Shown piece after piece: positions 1 to 8,110 of a DNA stretch of 64,000 bases. Source of the DNA: Sandaracinobacteroides hominis (GTDB taxonomy: Bacteria; Pseudomonadota; Alphaproteobacteria; Sphingomonadales; Sphingomonadaceae); contig NZ_JADCUC010000001.1 in assembly GCF_016464365.1 (NCBI RefSeq), positions 806,001 through 870,000 on the forward strand. The letters run 5' to 3'. The notes under the pieces are model-generated. The model was not told where the DNA came from. It saw only the letters and a list, made by a program, of their open reading frames with translations, and did no database searches. Every line of letters starts with the position of its first letter. Position 1 is the first letter of the stretch. A program made the position numbers and the translations under genes.

Positions 1-56
1 AGGCTCCGCCGGCGCCTGCCCGCACCGGCAGCCGCCTGATCCGATCTGCCTGGAAA

Positions 57-90
57 GAGGGGGCCCGGCCGGAGGGTGCCGGGCCCCCTC
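57..90 (-). terminator. Perfect GC-rich hairpin between rplA and the expected rplJ
   Basis: A perfect 13-bp stem (57-69 against 78-90) encloses an 8-base loop. Read on the minus strand it is followed by a short T run. It lies about 200 bases past the rplA stop, where the leader of rplJ-rplL would be expected just outside the window. It could be an attenuator or part of the L10-binding leader; which one cannot be decided here. Confidence 0.45.
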
Positions 91-192
91 GACCGCTGCA
101 ACGATCGGACCTGCATCGCGCTCCAGCAGAAGCCGGGCCTCCGCCACAGCCGCGACCCACTCATCATCCGGCGATGGGGGGCTGAACGCAAA

Positions 193-218
193 AGAGGCCG
201 GGGTTTCCCCCAGCCTCT
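193..218 (-). terminator. Terminator/attenuator after rplA
   Basis: An 11-bp stem (193-203 with 208-218, one G-T pair) closed by a GAAA tetraloop on the minus strand, followed by TTTTGC. This is a good intrinsic-terminator shape 75 bases after the rplA stop. In other bacteria partial termination here sets the rplKA to rplJL ratio. Confidence 0.65.
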
Positions 219-246
219 CTCGGTCTCAACAAGGTGAAAAGCTCAG

Positions 247-292
247 GCGCAAGCTTGAGCGAGGCGCTTACGCGCAAGCTTGAACGAGGCGC
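247..292. repeat. Two-copy 25-bp tandem repeat after the rplA stop
   Basis: Copies at 247-267 and 272-292 differ at one base within 21 (core GCGCAAGCTTGA). Each holds an AAGCTT palindrome. The second copy ends next to the rplA stop codon at 294-296. It looks like a local duplication; no function is evident. Confidence 0.7.
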
Positions 293-293
293 C

Positions 294-986
294 TCAGGCG
301 CCCAGCGCGCTCGCCGTATCCACCTTCACGCCCTTGCCCTGCGAGGAGCTGAGCGAGATCTTCTCGACATACTTGCCCTTGGCGCCCGATGGCTTGGCCT
401 TCACCAGCGCGTCCAGAAACGCGTCCAGGTTCGCCTTCAGGTCTTCCTGCGGGAAGCTCGCCTTGCCCAGACCCGCGTGGATGATGCCGGCCTTCTCAAC
501 ACGAAACTCGATCTGGCCGCCCTTGGCAGCCTTCACGGCTTCGCCGACGTTCATCGTCACGGTGCCCAGCTTCGGGTTCGGCATCAGGCCCTTGGGGCCC
601 AGCACCTTACCCAGGCGGCCAACCAGGCCCATCATGTCGGGCGTGGCAATGCAGCGATCGAAGTCGATGGTGCCGCCCTGCACGATTTCCAGCAGGTCTT
701 CGGCGCCAACCACGTCCGCGCCGGCAGCCTTGGCTTCATCAGCCTTGGGGCCACGGGCGAAAACGCCCACGCGAACGGTCTTGCCGGTGCCCTTGGGCAG
801 GGTCACCATGCCACGGACCATCTGGTCGGCGTGACGCGGATCGACGTTCAGGTTCACGGCGACTTCGATCGTCTCGTCGAACTTCGCGGTGGCGTTCGCC
901 CGCACGATGCCCAGCGCTTCGTCAACGGGATAGAGCTTCAGCGGCTCGACGGTGGCGGCTTGCGCCTTCTGTTTCTTGGTAGCCAT
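294..986 (-). CDS. rplA: 50S ribosomal protein L1
   Basis: L1 binds 23S rRNA in the L1 stalk and helps move deacylated tRNA out of the E site; in many bacteria it also represses its own rplKA mRNA. The product is 230 aa, the normal length. The L1 signature is clear in the C-terminal third ([15 protein letters not shown]), as is the central [14 protein letters not shown] stretch. The start MATKKQKAQ is chosen over an in-frame ATG eight codons earlier because GGAGGG sits just ahead of it inside the end of rplK. The rplK stop is four bases upstream, so the two are coupled. Confidence 0.98.
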   Translation of the reverse strand: MATKKQKAQAATVEPLKLYPVDEALGIVRANATAKFDETIEVAVNLNVDPRHADQMVRGMVTLPKGTGKTVRVGVFARGPKADEAKAAGADVVGAEDLLEIVQGGTIDFDRCIATPDMMGLVGRLGKVLGPKGLMPNPKLGTVTMNVGEAVKAAKGGQIEFRVEKAGIIHAGLGKASFPQEDLKANLDAFLDALVKAKPSGAKGKYVEKISLSSSQGKGVKVDTASALGA

Positions 987-990
987 CGGT

Positions 991-1425
991 TCAGCCCTCC
1001 ACCACTTCAAGGCCGATCGCGCGGGCAGAACCCTCGATGGTCTTCATGGCCATGTCGATGTCGTTCGCGTTCAGGTCCTTCATCTTCGTCTCCGCGATTT
1101 CGCGGATCTGCGACTTCTTGACCTTGCCGGCCGGCGCGCCCTTGCCGGGCGTGGTAGCGCCAGACTTCAGGCCGGCAGCCTTCTTCAGCAGGAAGCTCGC
1201 CGGCGGCGTCTTCGTGATGAACGAGAAGCTGCGGTCTGCGTAAACGGTGATCACGGTCGGGATCGGCATGCCTGCTTCCAGGCTGCCGGTCGCGGCGTTG
1301 AACGCCTTGCAGAATTCCATGATGTTCACACCGCGCTGACCCAGCGCAGGCCCGATCGGCGGGCTTGGGGTGGCTTTACCAGCTGCAACCTGCAGCTTGA
1401 TATAGCCGGTGATCTTCTTGGCCAT
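991..1425 (-). CDS. rplK: 50S ribosomal protein L11
   Basis: L11 forms the GTPase-associated centre of the large subunit with 23S rRNA and is the site needed for RelA activation and thiostrepton action. The 144-residue product starts [12 protein letters not shown], the expected N-terminus, and keeps the proline-rich [13 protein letters not shown] motif of the N-terminal domain. Twelve extra in-frame codons upstream were excluded because they do not resemble L11. It lies 184 bases downstream of nusG, and that gap shows no clear promoter to me, and directly precedes rplA. Confidence 0.98.
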   Translation of the reverse strand: MAKKITGYIKLQVAAGKATPSPPIGPALGQRGVNIMEFCKAFNAATGSLEAGMPIPTVITVYADRSFSFITKTPPASFLLKKAAGLKSGATTPGKGAPAGKVKKSQIREIAETKMKDLNANDIDMAMKTIEGSARAIGLEVVEG

Positions 1426-1609
1426 ATTCCATGCTCCAAAATCAGGTTCGGGTGCGGGCACCCTCCCCTCCGGTTAAGCGGCCGTGTGGTCCATGCGGCC
1501 CCGGGTCACCCCGTCACCTCCCACGATGTCGCTTCTGTCCGACCGCGGAGCAGAAGCCGTTCCCTTGCGGGGAATCCTGTCTTTGGCCGCGAATTCCGCG
1601 CGCGGCCGC

Positions 1610-2149
1610 TTACTTGGTCTTCTCGACCTGCTCGAAATCCAGTTCCACGGGCGTTGCGCGCCCGAAGATCGAAACCGAAACCTTCACGCGGGACTTTTCA
1701 TAGTCGATTTCCTCGACCAGCCCCGAGAAGCTCGCGAACGGACCATCCAGCACCTTCACCGAATCGCCGATCTCGAAGTTCGCCTTCTTCTTCGCCTTCG
1801 GTGCCGCGGCATCGGCTTCCGCCTTGGTGTTCAGGATCCGCGCCGCTTCCGCTTCGGAAATCGGCTGCGGCTTGCCCGAGGAACCCAGGAAGCCCGTCAC
1901 CTTCGGCGTGTTCTTCACCAGGTGATAAACCTGATCGTTCATTTCCAGCTTCGCCAGCACATAGCCCGGGAAGAACTTCCGCTCGCTCTGCACCTTCTTG
2001 CCGCGACGAACCTCGGTCACCTTCTCGGTCGGCACTTCCACCGCCTCGACCATGCCCTCCAGGCCCAGCCGCGCAGCGTCGGTCACGATCTGCTCGCGAA
2101 CCTTGTTCTCGAAACCCGAATAGGCGTGAATGATGTACCAGCGCGACAT
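1610..2149 (-). CDS. nusG: Transcription termination/antitermination factor NusG
   Basis: NusG binds RNA polymerase, raises processivity, links transcription to Rho and couples polymerase to the ribosome. The protein is 179 aa. It has the NGN domain at the N-terminus (MSRWYIIHAYSGFENKV) and a KOW domain at the C-terminus (about residues 125-175, with IGDSVKVLDGPFASFSG). The start is placed at MSRWYIIHAY; an upstream in-frame extension of 46 codons runs antisense-like through secE and was rejected. The secE stop lies two bases upstream, the classic secE-nusG pair. Confidence 0.98.
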   Translation of the reverse strand: MSRWYIIHAYSGFENKVREQIVTDAARLGLEGMVEAVEVPTEKVTEVRRGKKVQSERKFFPGYVLAKLEMNDQVYHLVKNTPKVTGFLGSSGKPQPISEAEAARILNTKAEADAAAPKAKKKANFEIGDSVKVLDGPFASFSGLVEEIDYEKSRVKVSVSIFGRATPVELDFEQVEKTK

Positions 2150-2151
2150 AC

Positions 2152-2349
2152 TCAGGCTCCAAGCCCCAGGAAAAACTTGATGGCGCGGCCCAGGACCTGG
2201 TCCACCCCAAGGAAGAAAACGGCCAGGATCGAGGTCATGATGAGCACCAGGATCGTCGTTTGAATGACTTCCCGCCGCGAAGGCCACACGACCTTCTCGT
2301 ACTCGCTCCTGACCTGCCGGACAAATTCGCCCGGGCTCGTCTTGGCCAT
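2152..2349 (-). CDS. secE: Preprotein translocase subunit SecE
   Basis: SecE clamps SecY in the inner-membrane protein translocase. This is the short single-span type, 65 aa. It has an amphipathic cytoplasmic stretch with the conserved VRSEYEKVVWPSRREV and one membrane helix (about residues 33-55). The start MAKTSPGEF is preceded by AGAAGAGG. It is flanked by tRNA-Trp upstream and nusG downstream, the standard bacterial order. Confidence 0.97.
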   Translation of the reverse strand: MAKTSPGEFVRQVRSEYEKVVWPSRREVIQTTILVLIMTSILAVFFLGVDQVLGRAIKFFLGLGA

Positions 2350-2529
2350 CCTCAAACCCTCTTCTCTTGTCATCGCCAGAATGAACGAATCAGCCGTCCC
2401 GATATGGGTGGCCTTCCTCCAACGACAACTCCCGGCAAGCGCCCCGATTTTCGGGGCTCCGGCCGGGCCACTGAAATTTCTCCCGCCGCTCCCCTGACTG
2501 CACAAACCGGCCGAAGCCGGTTCGCGTGC

Positions 2530-2605
2530 TGGCAGGAGTGGAGGGACTCGAACCCCCGGCCCTCGGTTTTGGAGACCGATGCTCTACCAACTGAGCTACA
2601 CTCCT
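2530..2605 (-). tRNA. tRNA-Trp (CCA)
   Basis: A full cloverleaf on the minus strand: acceptor AGGAGTG paired with CACTCCT, D arm AGCTCAGTTGGTAGAGC, anticodon loop CTCCAAA (anticodon CCA) and T arm with GGTTCGAGTCC. The 3' CCA is encoded. It sits just upstream of secE. Confidence 0.97.
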
Positions 2606-2704
2606 AGGAGCGCGGGAAGCGGGCCGATACAAGAGGCCCGCCCATCATGCAAGTGCTCCCGCACCGGAAGCCGCTGCACAAGCCCCGTCAAACAGCCACA
2701 CGCG

Positions 2705-3043
2705 TCAGCGCGGCTGGTTCACCACCACATACTGCAGCGTCGTCCCGGCATATTCCGGCCGGAACCATATGCCCCCGCACTGCTGATAGGCGACATTCGA
2801 AACCATAACCGCCGTGCAACCCCCCGGCAGCGTCGACACGATGGTACCCACCGCATAGCTTTGCTTCGACGCGGAACTGGAGATCGCAGAGATTACGACC
2901 GCGCCCGTCGCCGCCCCGACCGCGAAGCCGGCGGCAGCGTCATCCCAATCCCAATAAGGGTCCCAGCCCCAGGCCGGATACACCGGCACGGGATAGACAG
3001 GATAGGGATAAGGCCTCGGAGGCGGCGGCCCAAACTCCTTCAC
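2705..3043 (-). CDS. Hypothetical Pro/Tyr-rich protein with a small-residue hydrophobic segment
   Basis: Not recognised. The 112-residue product begins at a GTG codon; the stop of the upstream gene is only nine codons earlier, which limits other starts. The first 35 residues are rich in Pro, Tyr and Trp. Next comes an Ala/Gly hydrophobic stretch (about residues 36-58, resembling a glycine-zipper membrane helix), then a Cys-containing C-terminal part (two Cys near residues 76 and 89). No signal peptide is visible from this start. It follows the DUF3313-like gene by 25 bases on the same strand, so the two probably form an envelope-related operon. Confidence 0.6.
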   Translation of the reverse strand: MKEFGPPPPRPYPYPVYPVPVYPAWGWDPYWDWDDAAAGFAVGAATGAVVISAISSSASKQSYAVGTIVSTLPGGCTAVMVSNVAYQQCGGIWFRPEYAGTTLQYVVVNQPR

Positions 3044-3068
3044 CAGGCGCTGTCCGCCAGAACCAAGA

Positions 3069-3761
3069 CTATTTCTTCGTGTTCCCGGCCGTATCCACAG
3101 GAGACATTTCCTTCAGCTTCGTCAGCCCGGCAGCGCTCGCCTTCGCCCACTGGTCGAACGCCATGCTGAAGTCGCTCCGGTTGCTCACGCTCGTCCGCCG
3201 ATAGGTCAGGTCGTCGCCAATGGTCCGCTCGTCGACAGCCCGGCCCAGCACCTTGCCGGAAACGCTGTCGCTGGCCTGCACGGCAACGGTCGCTTCCCCG
3301 GCTTCGCGCGAATAGGACCGCACAATTTCCGCCGACACCAGGTCGGGCGCGTTCACGTACAGGTTGATTGCCGCAGTGGTCACCAGCAACGTGTCCGGCC
3401 CCGGCGTGTTCACCACCTGATATCCAGCCGCCGTATAGGCCTTCGTGAAGGAGTCCCGCAGCCCGGCCTTCGCCTTCTCCAGCATGGCCTCCTTGTCCTT
3501 GTCGGAGATGTGCCGGTCCAGGTCGTTGGTATCGTTCATGTTGCGTTGCCAGTCCTTGCTGAACGCAGCTTGCGGATCGGCCAGCATCACCTTGGTATAG
3601 GGGCGGAAGTCCGCACCCGGCAGCAGATAGACCGAATCGAACTTCTTCGATTTCACCCGCTGCAGCCCGTCCCACTCCTGCGGCGCCTTCGCCGTTGCCG
3701 CCGGCGCCGAAAGACCGACCACAAACGCCGCCGCCAGACCGATCCTGAAATGATTGCGCAT
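3069..3761 (-). CDS. Exported DUF3313-like protein
   Basis: The 230-residue product has a clear Sec signal peptide (MRNHFRIGLAAAFVVG, cleavage near ATAKA). The mature part contains LLPGADFRPYTKVMLADP and later GRAVDER and RRTSVSNRSDFSMAFDQW, which resemble DUF3313 proteins; that assignment is from memory and moderate. No lipobox cysteine is present, so it is probably soluble in the periplasm. The start is taken at MRNHFR because a GGAGAAA box precedes it; the in-frame ATG four codons earlier lies inside that box. It is followed by a small hypothetical gene. Function unknown. Confidence 0.75.
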   Translation of the reverse strand: MRNHFRIGLAAAFVVGLSAPAATAKAPQEWDGLQRVKSKKFDSVYLLPGADFRPYTKVMLADPQAAFSKDWQRNMNDTNDLDRHISDKDKEAMLEKAKAGLRDSFTKAYTAAGYQVVNTPGPDTLLVTTAAINLYVNAPDLVSAEIVRSYSREAGEATVAVQASDSVSGKVLGRAVDERTIGDDLTYRRTSVSNRSDFSMAFDQWAKASAAGLTKLKEMSPVDTAGNTKK

Positions 3762-3998
3762 AGCTTTCTCCATCCCCGTACCGGATCTCAATCCAGTCAT
3801 CTCTCCGCCGCCGTCCCCCCGGCGTGGAGCCGTGCTCCAACGCCAGCAAATGTCCATAATCGTTAGCAATTGGCAACCCTGTTTCTGGCGCCATTACCCG
3901 TTCGGCACACTGCCCAGTATTGGCCTTTCCCGACCCATTCCCAAGCCTTAGACTGCGCCCTCGACATCCCCCGTCCACCCAATCAGGAACCAACCGGC

Positions 3999-4637
3999 AT
4001 GACAGCGCCCGCATCCAGAGCCCTTCCTCCCCGGCCTGCCAAATACCAGGCGGCCGCAGACCCGGTTCCGGATCTTCCCAACGTCGACGGCTTCACCGAC
4101 GAAAAGGCCTCCACCACTTTCTCCCACTACCGCACCGGCCTCTCGCACCATCGCACCGAGCTGTCCGAGCACCGGACGGATCTGTCGGAATTTCGAACCG
4201 ATCTCTCCCAGTTCCGCACCGACCTCTCCACCGATCGCACGCAGATGTCGCGCGAGCGTACCGGCCTCTCCATCCAGCGCACCCGGATGAGCACCGAGCG
4301 CACGCTGATGTCGTTCATCCGCACCGCGCTGTCGCTTATCAGCTTCGGCTTTACCATCCACGCCGCCTTTCAGAAGCTGGTCGAGGCCAATGTGATGGAA
4401 AAGTCGGATTCGCCCCGAAATTTCGGCCTGGCGCTGATTGGTATCGGGGTGCTGCTGCTGGTCGGCGGTATTGCCCGCCACGTCCAGTTCAGCCTCTATC
4501 TGCGAAAACTGGCCGAAATGTCGAAGCGCGAAGGGCTTTCAATAGAGGATTCGCCCTATCCGGTCTCCGTCACCCTGGTGTCGGCAGTTGCCCTGCTCAT
4601 CGTAGGCGTAGCCGCCTTCCTCAACATCATCGCCTAG
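3999..4637 (+). CDS. DUF202 membrane protein with ten RT heptad repeats
   Basis: A 212-residue inner-membrane protein. Residues 1-42 are a Pro/Ala-rich, probably cytoplasmic tail. Residues 45-112 carry an Arg-Thr pair every seven residues, ten times (R45, 52, 59, 66, 73, 80, 87, 94, 101, 108), in the pattern RTxLSxx. This merges into the DUF202 (YidH-type) helix TALSLISFGFTIHAAF. Two further membrane segments follow (about 143-160 and 190-210). Ordinary DUF202 proteins carry only about two such RT units, so this is an expansion. The start at MTAPASR leaves out 43 upstream codons that look non-coding. It stands alone on the plus strand between minus-strand genes. Function unknown. Confidence 0.85.
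   Translation: MTAPASRALPPRPAKYQAAADPVPDLPNVDGFTDEKASTTFSHYRTGLSHHRTELSEHRTDLSEFRTDLSQFRTDLSTDRTQMSRERTGLSIQRTRMSTERTLMSFIRTALSLISFGFTIHAAFQKLVEANVMEKSDSPRNFGLALIGIGVLLLVGGIARHVQFSLYLRKLAEMSKREGLSIEDSPYPVSVTLVSAVALLIVGVAAFLNIIA
4131..4334 (+). repeat. 21-bp coding repeat encoding RTxLSxx heptads
   Basis: Ten degenerate 21-base units inside the DUF202 gene, each starting CGCACC, CGGACG or CGAACC (Arg-Thr) with a Leu/Met-Ser two residues on. The DNA units have diverged while the protein register is exact, which suggests selection on the protein rather than a recent slippage event. Confidence 0.85.
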
Positions 4638-4648
4638 GAGCTGTAAGA

Positions 4649-4722
4649 TGGAGCGGGTAAGGGGAATCGAACCCCTCTAGCTAGCTTGGAAGGCTAGAGC
4701 ATTACCACTATGCTATACCCGC
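4649..4722 (-). tRNA. tRNA-Gly (TCC)
   Basis: Cloverleaf on the minus strand with acceptor GCGGGTA/TACCCGC, anticodon stem CTAGC/GCTAG around loop CTTCCAA (anticodon TCC) and T arm AGGGGTTCGATTCCCCT. CCA is encoded. It follows tRNA-Tyr on the same strand. Confidence 0.97.
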
Positions 4723-4849
4723 CCACTCCACCGATCGAAGGGTTCATACCCCCGGCCGCACGGCGGCCGCAAGCGCGACCGCGCGCCGGCGCCAATGCGC
4801 CGAACCGGGCAAAGCCCGGCCAAACCAGACTCCACCCGCCAAAGGCGAG

Positions 4850-4935
4850 TGGTGGAGGGGGTTGGATTTGAACCAACGTAGGGAAAACCCGGCAGATTTA
4901 CAGTCTGCTGCCATTGACCGCTCGGCCACCCCTCC
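4850..4935 (-). tRNA. tRNA-Tyr (GTA)
   Basis: A class II tRNA on the minus strand with a long variable arm. Acceptor GGAGGGG pairs with CCCCTCC; the anticodon loop CTGTAAA gives GTA between stems GCAGA and TCTGC. The T arm is TTGGTTCAAATCCAA and CCA is encoded. It is the first gene of the tRNA-Tyr/tRNA-Gly pair. Confidence 0.97.
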
Positions 4936-5003
4936 GGAACCCCGGTTCGGAGGCGGGCAAATGGCGAAAGGGCATCTGCTTGTCAATGCACAAGCGCACC
5001 CAT

Positions 5004-5789
5004 TCAGCCAAAGATGGCGACACTCTGCCTGGCCTTCAGGATCGGCCGCCCGCTTTCGCTCCACATTGCCATGTCCTGTCCCGCATAGCCGTCGCCCACG
5101 CCATCGTCGGTCGATCGCATCAGCAACCAGCCGGCACCGTCCTCCGGATGCGGATCGAACAGGTCGAAACTCCAGGTAACCGTGCTGATCACCGTCAGCT
5201 GCCGCATCCGCGTGAAGCTTGCCGGCGGCAACGCATCGCCCATCGCCACCAGCGCCTCGATACTGGGTTCCACCGGATCGCGGTGCCGCACCCACACCAG
5301 CAGGTCGCCCGTGTCTGCCCCACTGAAAGGCATCAGCTTGCCGGCCGGCCGCTGGTCCAGATGCCGGGCAAATCCGGGCCGCATCGCGCTGTCACCCCAC
5401 ATCGGCGCGCAATCGTCAGGCGCCGGACAATCGGGCGGCCCCTCCGCCACGGCCGACAGCGTCGAAGGCCGCGCATCGCCAAAGGCATAGAGCGCCCGCA
5501 AGGCCACAGCCCCGCCCGACATCAGGTCGCACCCCATGAAGGTCACCGATTTGCCGCGCCGCAAAACCGTCGGCCGCATCGTCAGCTCGCCGATGGCAGG
5601 CCCTATATAGGCGATCTGCCCGCTGCGCAGCACCGGCAGGTCCGGCACCAGTTTCCGGCACGCAGACAGCGCCAACGCCGCCGAAAGCCCGCCAAAGGCC
5701 GTCCGTCCCTGCTGCCAATCCTCGGGCACGGTCGCCGTCCATCCACCGTCCACAGCCACCATCCCGGCCAGCACCGAATCGAAATCCAT
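5004..5789 (-). CDS. Acyl-CoA thioesterase family protein (TesB-like double hot dog)
   Basis: A predicted cytoplasmic 261-residue thioesterase hydrolysing acyl-CoA to free acid and CoA; the substrate is unknown. It begins MDFDSVLAG and carries the family-like WQQGRTAFGGLSAALAL near residues 25-42, where hot-dog thioesterases place the Gly-Gly turn ahead of the central helix. A second hot-dog half is suggested by the repeat-like C-terminal part (TWSFDLFDPH onward). The start is supported by a GGAGA box; the ATG ten codons upstream has none. It is divergent from rlmB across 68 bases. The identity of the catalytic Asp was not resolved. Confidence 0.8.
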   Translation of the reverse strand: MDFDSVLAGMVAVDGGWTATVPEDWQQGRTAFGGLSAALALSACRKLVPDLPVLRSGQIAYIGPAIGELTMRPTVLRRGKSVTFMGCDLMSGGAVALRALYAFGDARPSTLSAVAEGPPDCPAPDDCAPMWGDSAMRPGFARHLDQRPAGKLMPFSGADTGDLLVWVRHRDPVEPSIEALVAMGDALPPASFTRMRQLTVISTVTWSFDLFDPHPEDGAGWLLMRSTDDGVGDGYAGQDMAMWSESGRPILKARQSVAIFG

Positions 5790-5857
5790 TCGCCAGTCTC
5801 CTTCCCACCAGCATCGCAAGGCTTTCCCAACGCGCCACCCATGGCTAGTGACAGTGC

Positions 5858-6610
5858 ATGGGAAGACGACCGAACAAGCGCCACGGCACCGCCAACCGCC
5901 CCGATCCGAACCGTCCGCGCTTCTACGGGCGGCATGCGGTCTATGCCGCGCTCGACAACCCGAACCGCAAGCTGCGCAAGCTGTTCGGCACGCACGAGGA
6001 GCTGGCGAAGATCGTCATCCCCGATGGCCTCGCCGTGCAATATGGCGACGCCCAGGATCTCGGCCGCCTCGTGCCCGCAGACGCCCCGCACCAGGGGCTT
6101 GTCCTCGAAGTCGAGCCTCTCGAAGAACTCTGGCTGGACGAAATCCTCCTGAACCCCGATCCCAAGGCCCCTCTCGTGCTCCTCGATCAGGTCACCGATC
6201 CGCACAATGTCGGCGCCATCATCCGCTCGGCAGCCGCCTTCGGCGCCCGCGCCCTCATCACCCAGGATCGCCACTCACCGCCCGAATCCGGATCGCTCGC
6301 CCGCTCGGCATCCGGCGCGCTCGAAGCCCTGCCGTGGCTTCGCGTCGTGAACCTCGCCCGCGCACTCGATGAAATCGCCGAAGCCGGCTACTGGCGCGTC
6401 GGCCTCGCCGGCGAAGCGGAAACCACGCTTTCCGAAGCCCTCACCCCCGCACCACAAGCCATCGTGCTCGGCGCCGAAGGCGAAGGCATGCGCCACAACA
6501 CCCGCGAACATTGCGACGTCCTGGCGAAGCTCCCGATCACAAGGGCAGTCGAAAGCCTCAACGTCTCCAACGCCGCCGCAATCGCCCTATACGCCGTAGC
6601 CAGCCGCTAA
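5858..6610 (+). CDS. rlmB: 23S rRNA (guanosine-2251-2'-O)-methyltransferase RlmB
   Basis: A SpoU/TrmH-type knotted SAM methyltransferase that, as RlmB, methylates G2251 in the peptidyl-transferase P loop. The 250-residue protein has an N-terminal substrate-binding domain (FYGRHAVYAAL at 22-32) and all three SPOUT motifs. Motif 1 is DQVTDPHNVGAIIRSAA at 110-126 (Asn117 and Arg123), motif 2 is IVLGAEGEGMR at 202-212, and motif 3 is ESLNVSNAAAIALY at 232-245. A relative such as TrmH is less likely given the N-terminal domain. It is convergent with gshA. Confidence 0.92.
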   Translation: MGRRPNKRHGTANRPDPNRPRFYGRHAVYAALDNPNRKLRKLFGTHEELAKIVIPDGLAVQYGDAQDLGRLVPADAPHQGLVLEVEPLEELWLDEILLNPDPKAPLVLLDQVTDPHNVGAIIRSAAAFGARALITQDRHSPPESGSLARSASGALEALPWLRVVNLARALDEIAEAGYWRVGLAGEAETTLSEALTPAPQAIVLGAEGEGMRHNTREHCDVLAKLPITRAVESLNVSNAAAIALYAVASR

Positions 6611-6611
6611 A

Positions 6612-6655
6612 ACCTCTCCCCTCCCTGCAAGGGAGGGGCCGGGGGTGGGTCGAAC
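6612..6655. repeat. Intergenic palindromic repeat, copy 1
   Basis: The palindrome CCCCTCCCT-GCA-AGGGAGGGG (6618-6638) is followed by CCGGGGGTGGGTCGAACC. It is nearly identical to the element at 11297-11340 and related to 23290-23333. It lies between the convergent ends of rlmB and gshA and could act as a bidirectional terminator. Confidence 0.8.
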
Positions 6656-6683
6656 CGCCCCGCCAGCACAGCCCTCAACGCCC

Positions 6684-8057
6684 CTAAAACCGCGCCGCGT
6701 CCCAGACCGGATCGATCTTCCCGCCCCACTCCCCGTGGAACAGGTCCAGATAGCGCTCCGCCAGCGTCTTGCCGCTCTCGGCAATCTCCCACAGCGGTGC
6801 CAGGAATCCGGCCTCGCTGTCGCCGATGCCATTCTCCCGCGCGCGGCGGTCCAGCCCGCCAGCCGCAATCGCCAGCACTTCCTTCGCCAGCGTCTGCAGC
6901 GATTTCCCGTCCGGCGCAGTCGCCTTCAGCGCCAGCCTCGGCACCTCGTCGCGCATCCGCTGCTGGCCCTTGATGCTCCAGCCCTTCACCAGATCCCAGG
7001 CCGCATCCAGCGCCGTGCCATCATACAGCAGCCCCACCCACAGCGCCGGCAGCGCACAAATCCGGCTCTGCGGCCCGGAATCGCTCCCGCGCATCTCCAG
7101 ATAGCCCTTCATCCGCACTTCCGGGAAGGCGGTGGAAAGATGGTCCTTCCAGTCGCCATAGGTCGCCCGCTCACCGGGCCGCACCGACAGCTTGCCGGCA
7201 AGGAAATCGCGGAAACTCAGGCCCGCCGCATCGACATACTTGCCGTCGCGATAGGCAAAATACATCGGCACATCCAACGCATAGTCGGCATAGCGCTCAT
7301 ATCCGAAGCCCTCGTCGAATACGAAGGGCAACATCCCCGTCCGGGCGGGATCGGTATCGGTCCAGATATGGCTGCGATAGCTCAGAAACCCGTTCGGCCT
7401 GCCCTCGCTGAACGGCGAATTCGCAAACAGCGCCGTCCCCAGTGGCTGCAAGGCCAGCGAGACGCGGAACTTCTTCACCATGTCGGCTTCGCTGCCATAG
7501 TCCAGGTTGGTCTGCACCGTGCAGGTGCGCAGCATCATGTCCAGCCCCAAGGAGCCCACACGCGGCATATGCTGCCGCATGATCGTATAGCGCCCCTTCG
7601 GCATCACCGGCAGGTCCTCGCGCCGGGCGACGGGATTGAACCCCAGCCCCAGGAACCCCAAACCCAGCTCCGCGCCGATCGCCAGGCACTGTTCGCGATG
7701 CCGCCCGGTCTCGGCGCAGGTCTGGTGCAGATTCTCCAGCATCGCGCCCGACAGCTCGAACTGCCCGGCCGGCTCCAGGCTCAGGCTGCCGTCCGCCCCG
7801 GTCGCGGCAATCACCTTGCCGTCCTCGAACACCGGCTCCCAGCCATAGCGCCCGAACGCCATCAGCAGGTCGCGAATGCCGTTCGGCTCCTCCCAGCTCG
7901 GCTGTCCGTGATCCGCCAGCCGAAACACGAACTTCTCATGCTCGGTGCCGATCCGCCATGCGCTGCGGGGCTTCTCCCCCCGCTCGAACAGGCCGATCAT
8001 GTCAGCCTTGGACTCGATGATTGCCCCGTCCCCCAAGGCTTCCTGCCGGTTGCTCAT
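6684..8057 (-). CDS. gshA: Glutamate-cysteine ligase (alphaproteobacterial/plant type)
   Basis: Makes gamma-glutamylcysteine from Glu, Cys and ATP, the first step of glutathione synthesis. At 457 aa it matches the plant/alphaproteobacterial GCS2 family rather than the E. coli type. Family features include WRIGTEHEKFVF near residues 35-45, PVFEDGKVIAATG, DMMLRTCTVQTNLDYGSE and FPEVRMKGYLEMRGSDSG. The start MSNRQEALGD has a plausible upstream box. It lies 53 bases downstream of rsmE on the same strand, so the two are probably co-transcribed. Confidence 0.93.
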   Translation of the reverse strand: MSNRQEALGDGAIIESKADMIGLFERGEKPRSAWRIGTEHEKFVFRLADHGQPSWEEPNGIRDLLMAFGRYGWEPVFEDGKVIAATGADGSLSLEPAGQFELSGAMLENLHQTCAETGRHREQCLAIGAELGLGFLGLGFNPVARREDLPVMPKGRYTIMRQHMPRVGSLGLDMMLRTCTVQTNLDYGSEADMVKKFRVSLALQPLGTALFANSPFSEGRPNGFLSYRSHIWTDTDPARTGMLPFVFDEGFGYERYADYALDVPMYFAYRDGKYVDAAGLSFRDFLAGKLSVRPGERATYGDWKDHLSTAFPEVRMKGYLEMRGSDSGPQSRICALPALWVGLLYDGTALDAAWDLVKGWSIKGQQRMRDEVPRLALKATAPDGKSLQTLAKEVLAIAAGGLDRRARENGIGDSEAGFLAPLWEIAESGKTLAERYLDLFHGEWGGKIDPVWDAARF

Positions 8058-8110
8058 GCCGCCGCCTTAGCCCCGCCCGAGCGCCCGCGCCAGTCGCTTT
8101 CAAGCACCGC

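Noticed and set aside
1426-1609. Extra gene between rplK and nusG
   Set aside because: Only short frames without ribosome-binding sites; treated as non-coding.
4131-4334. CRISPR-like short regular repeat
   Set aside because: 21-base period without unique spacers and coding in frame, so a protein repeat.
4127-4357. A 76-residue minus-strand frame with SVR repeats
   Set aside because: It is the reverse complement of the DUF202 heptad repeat, not a separate protein.
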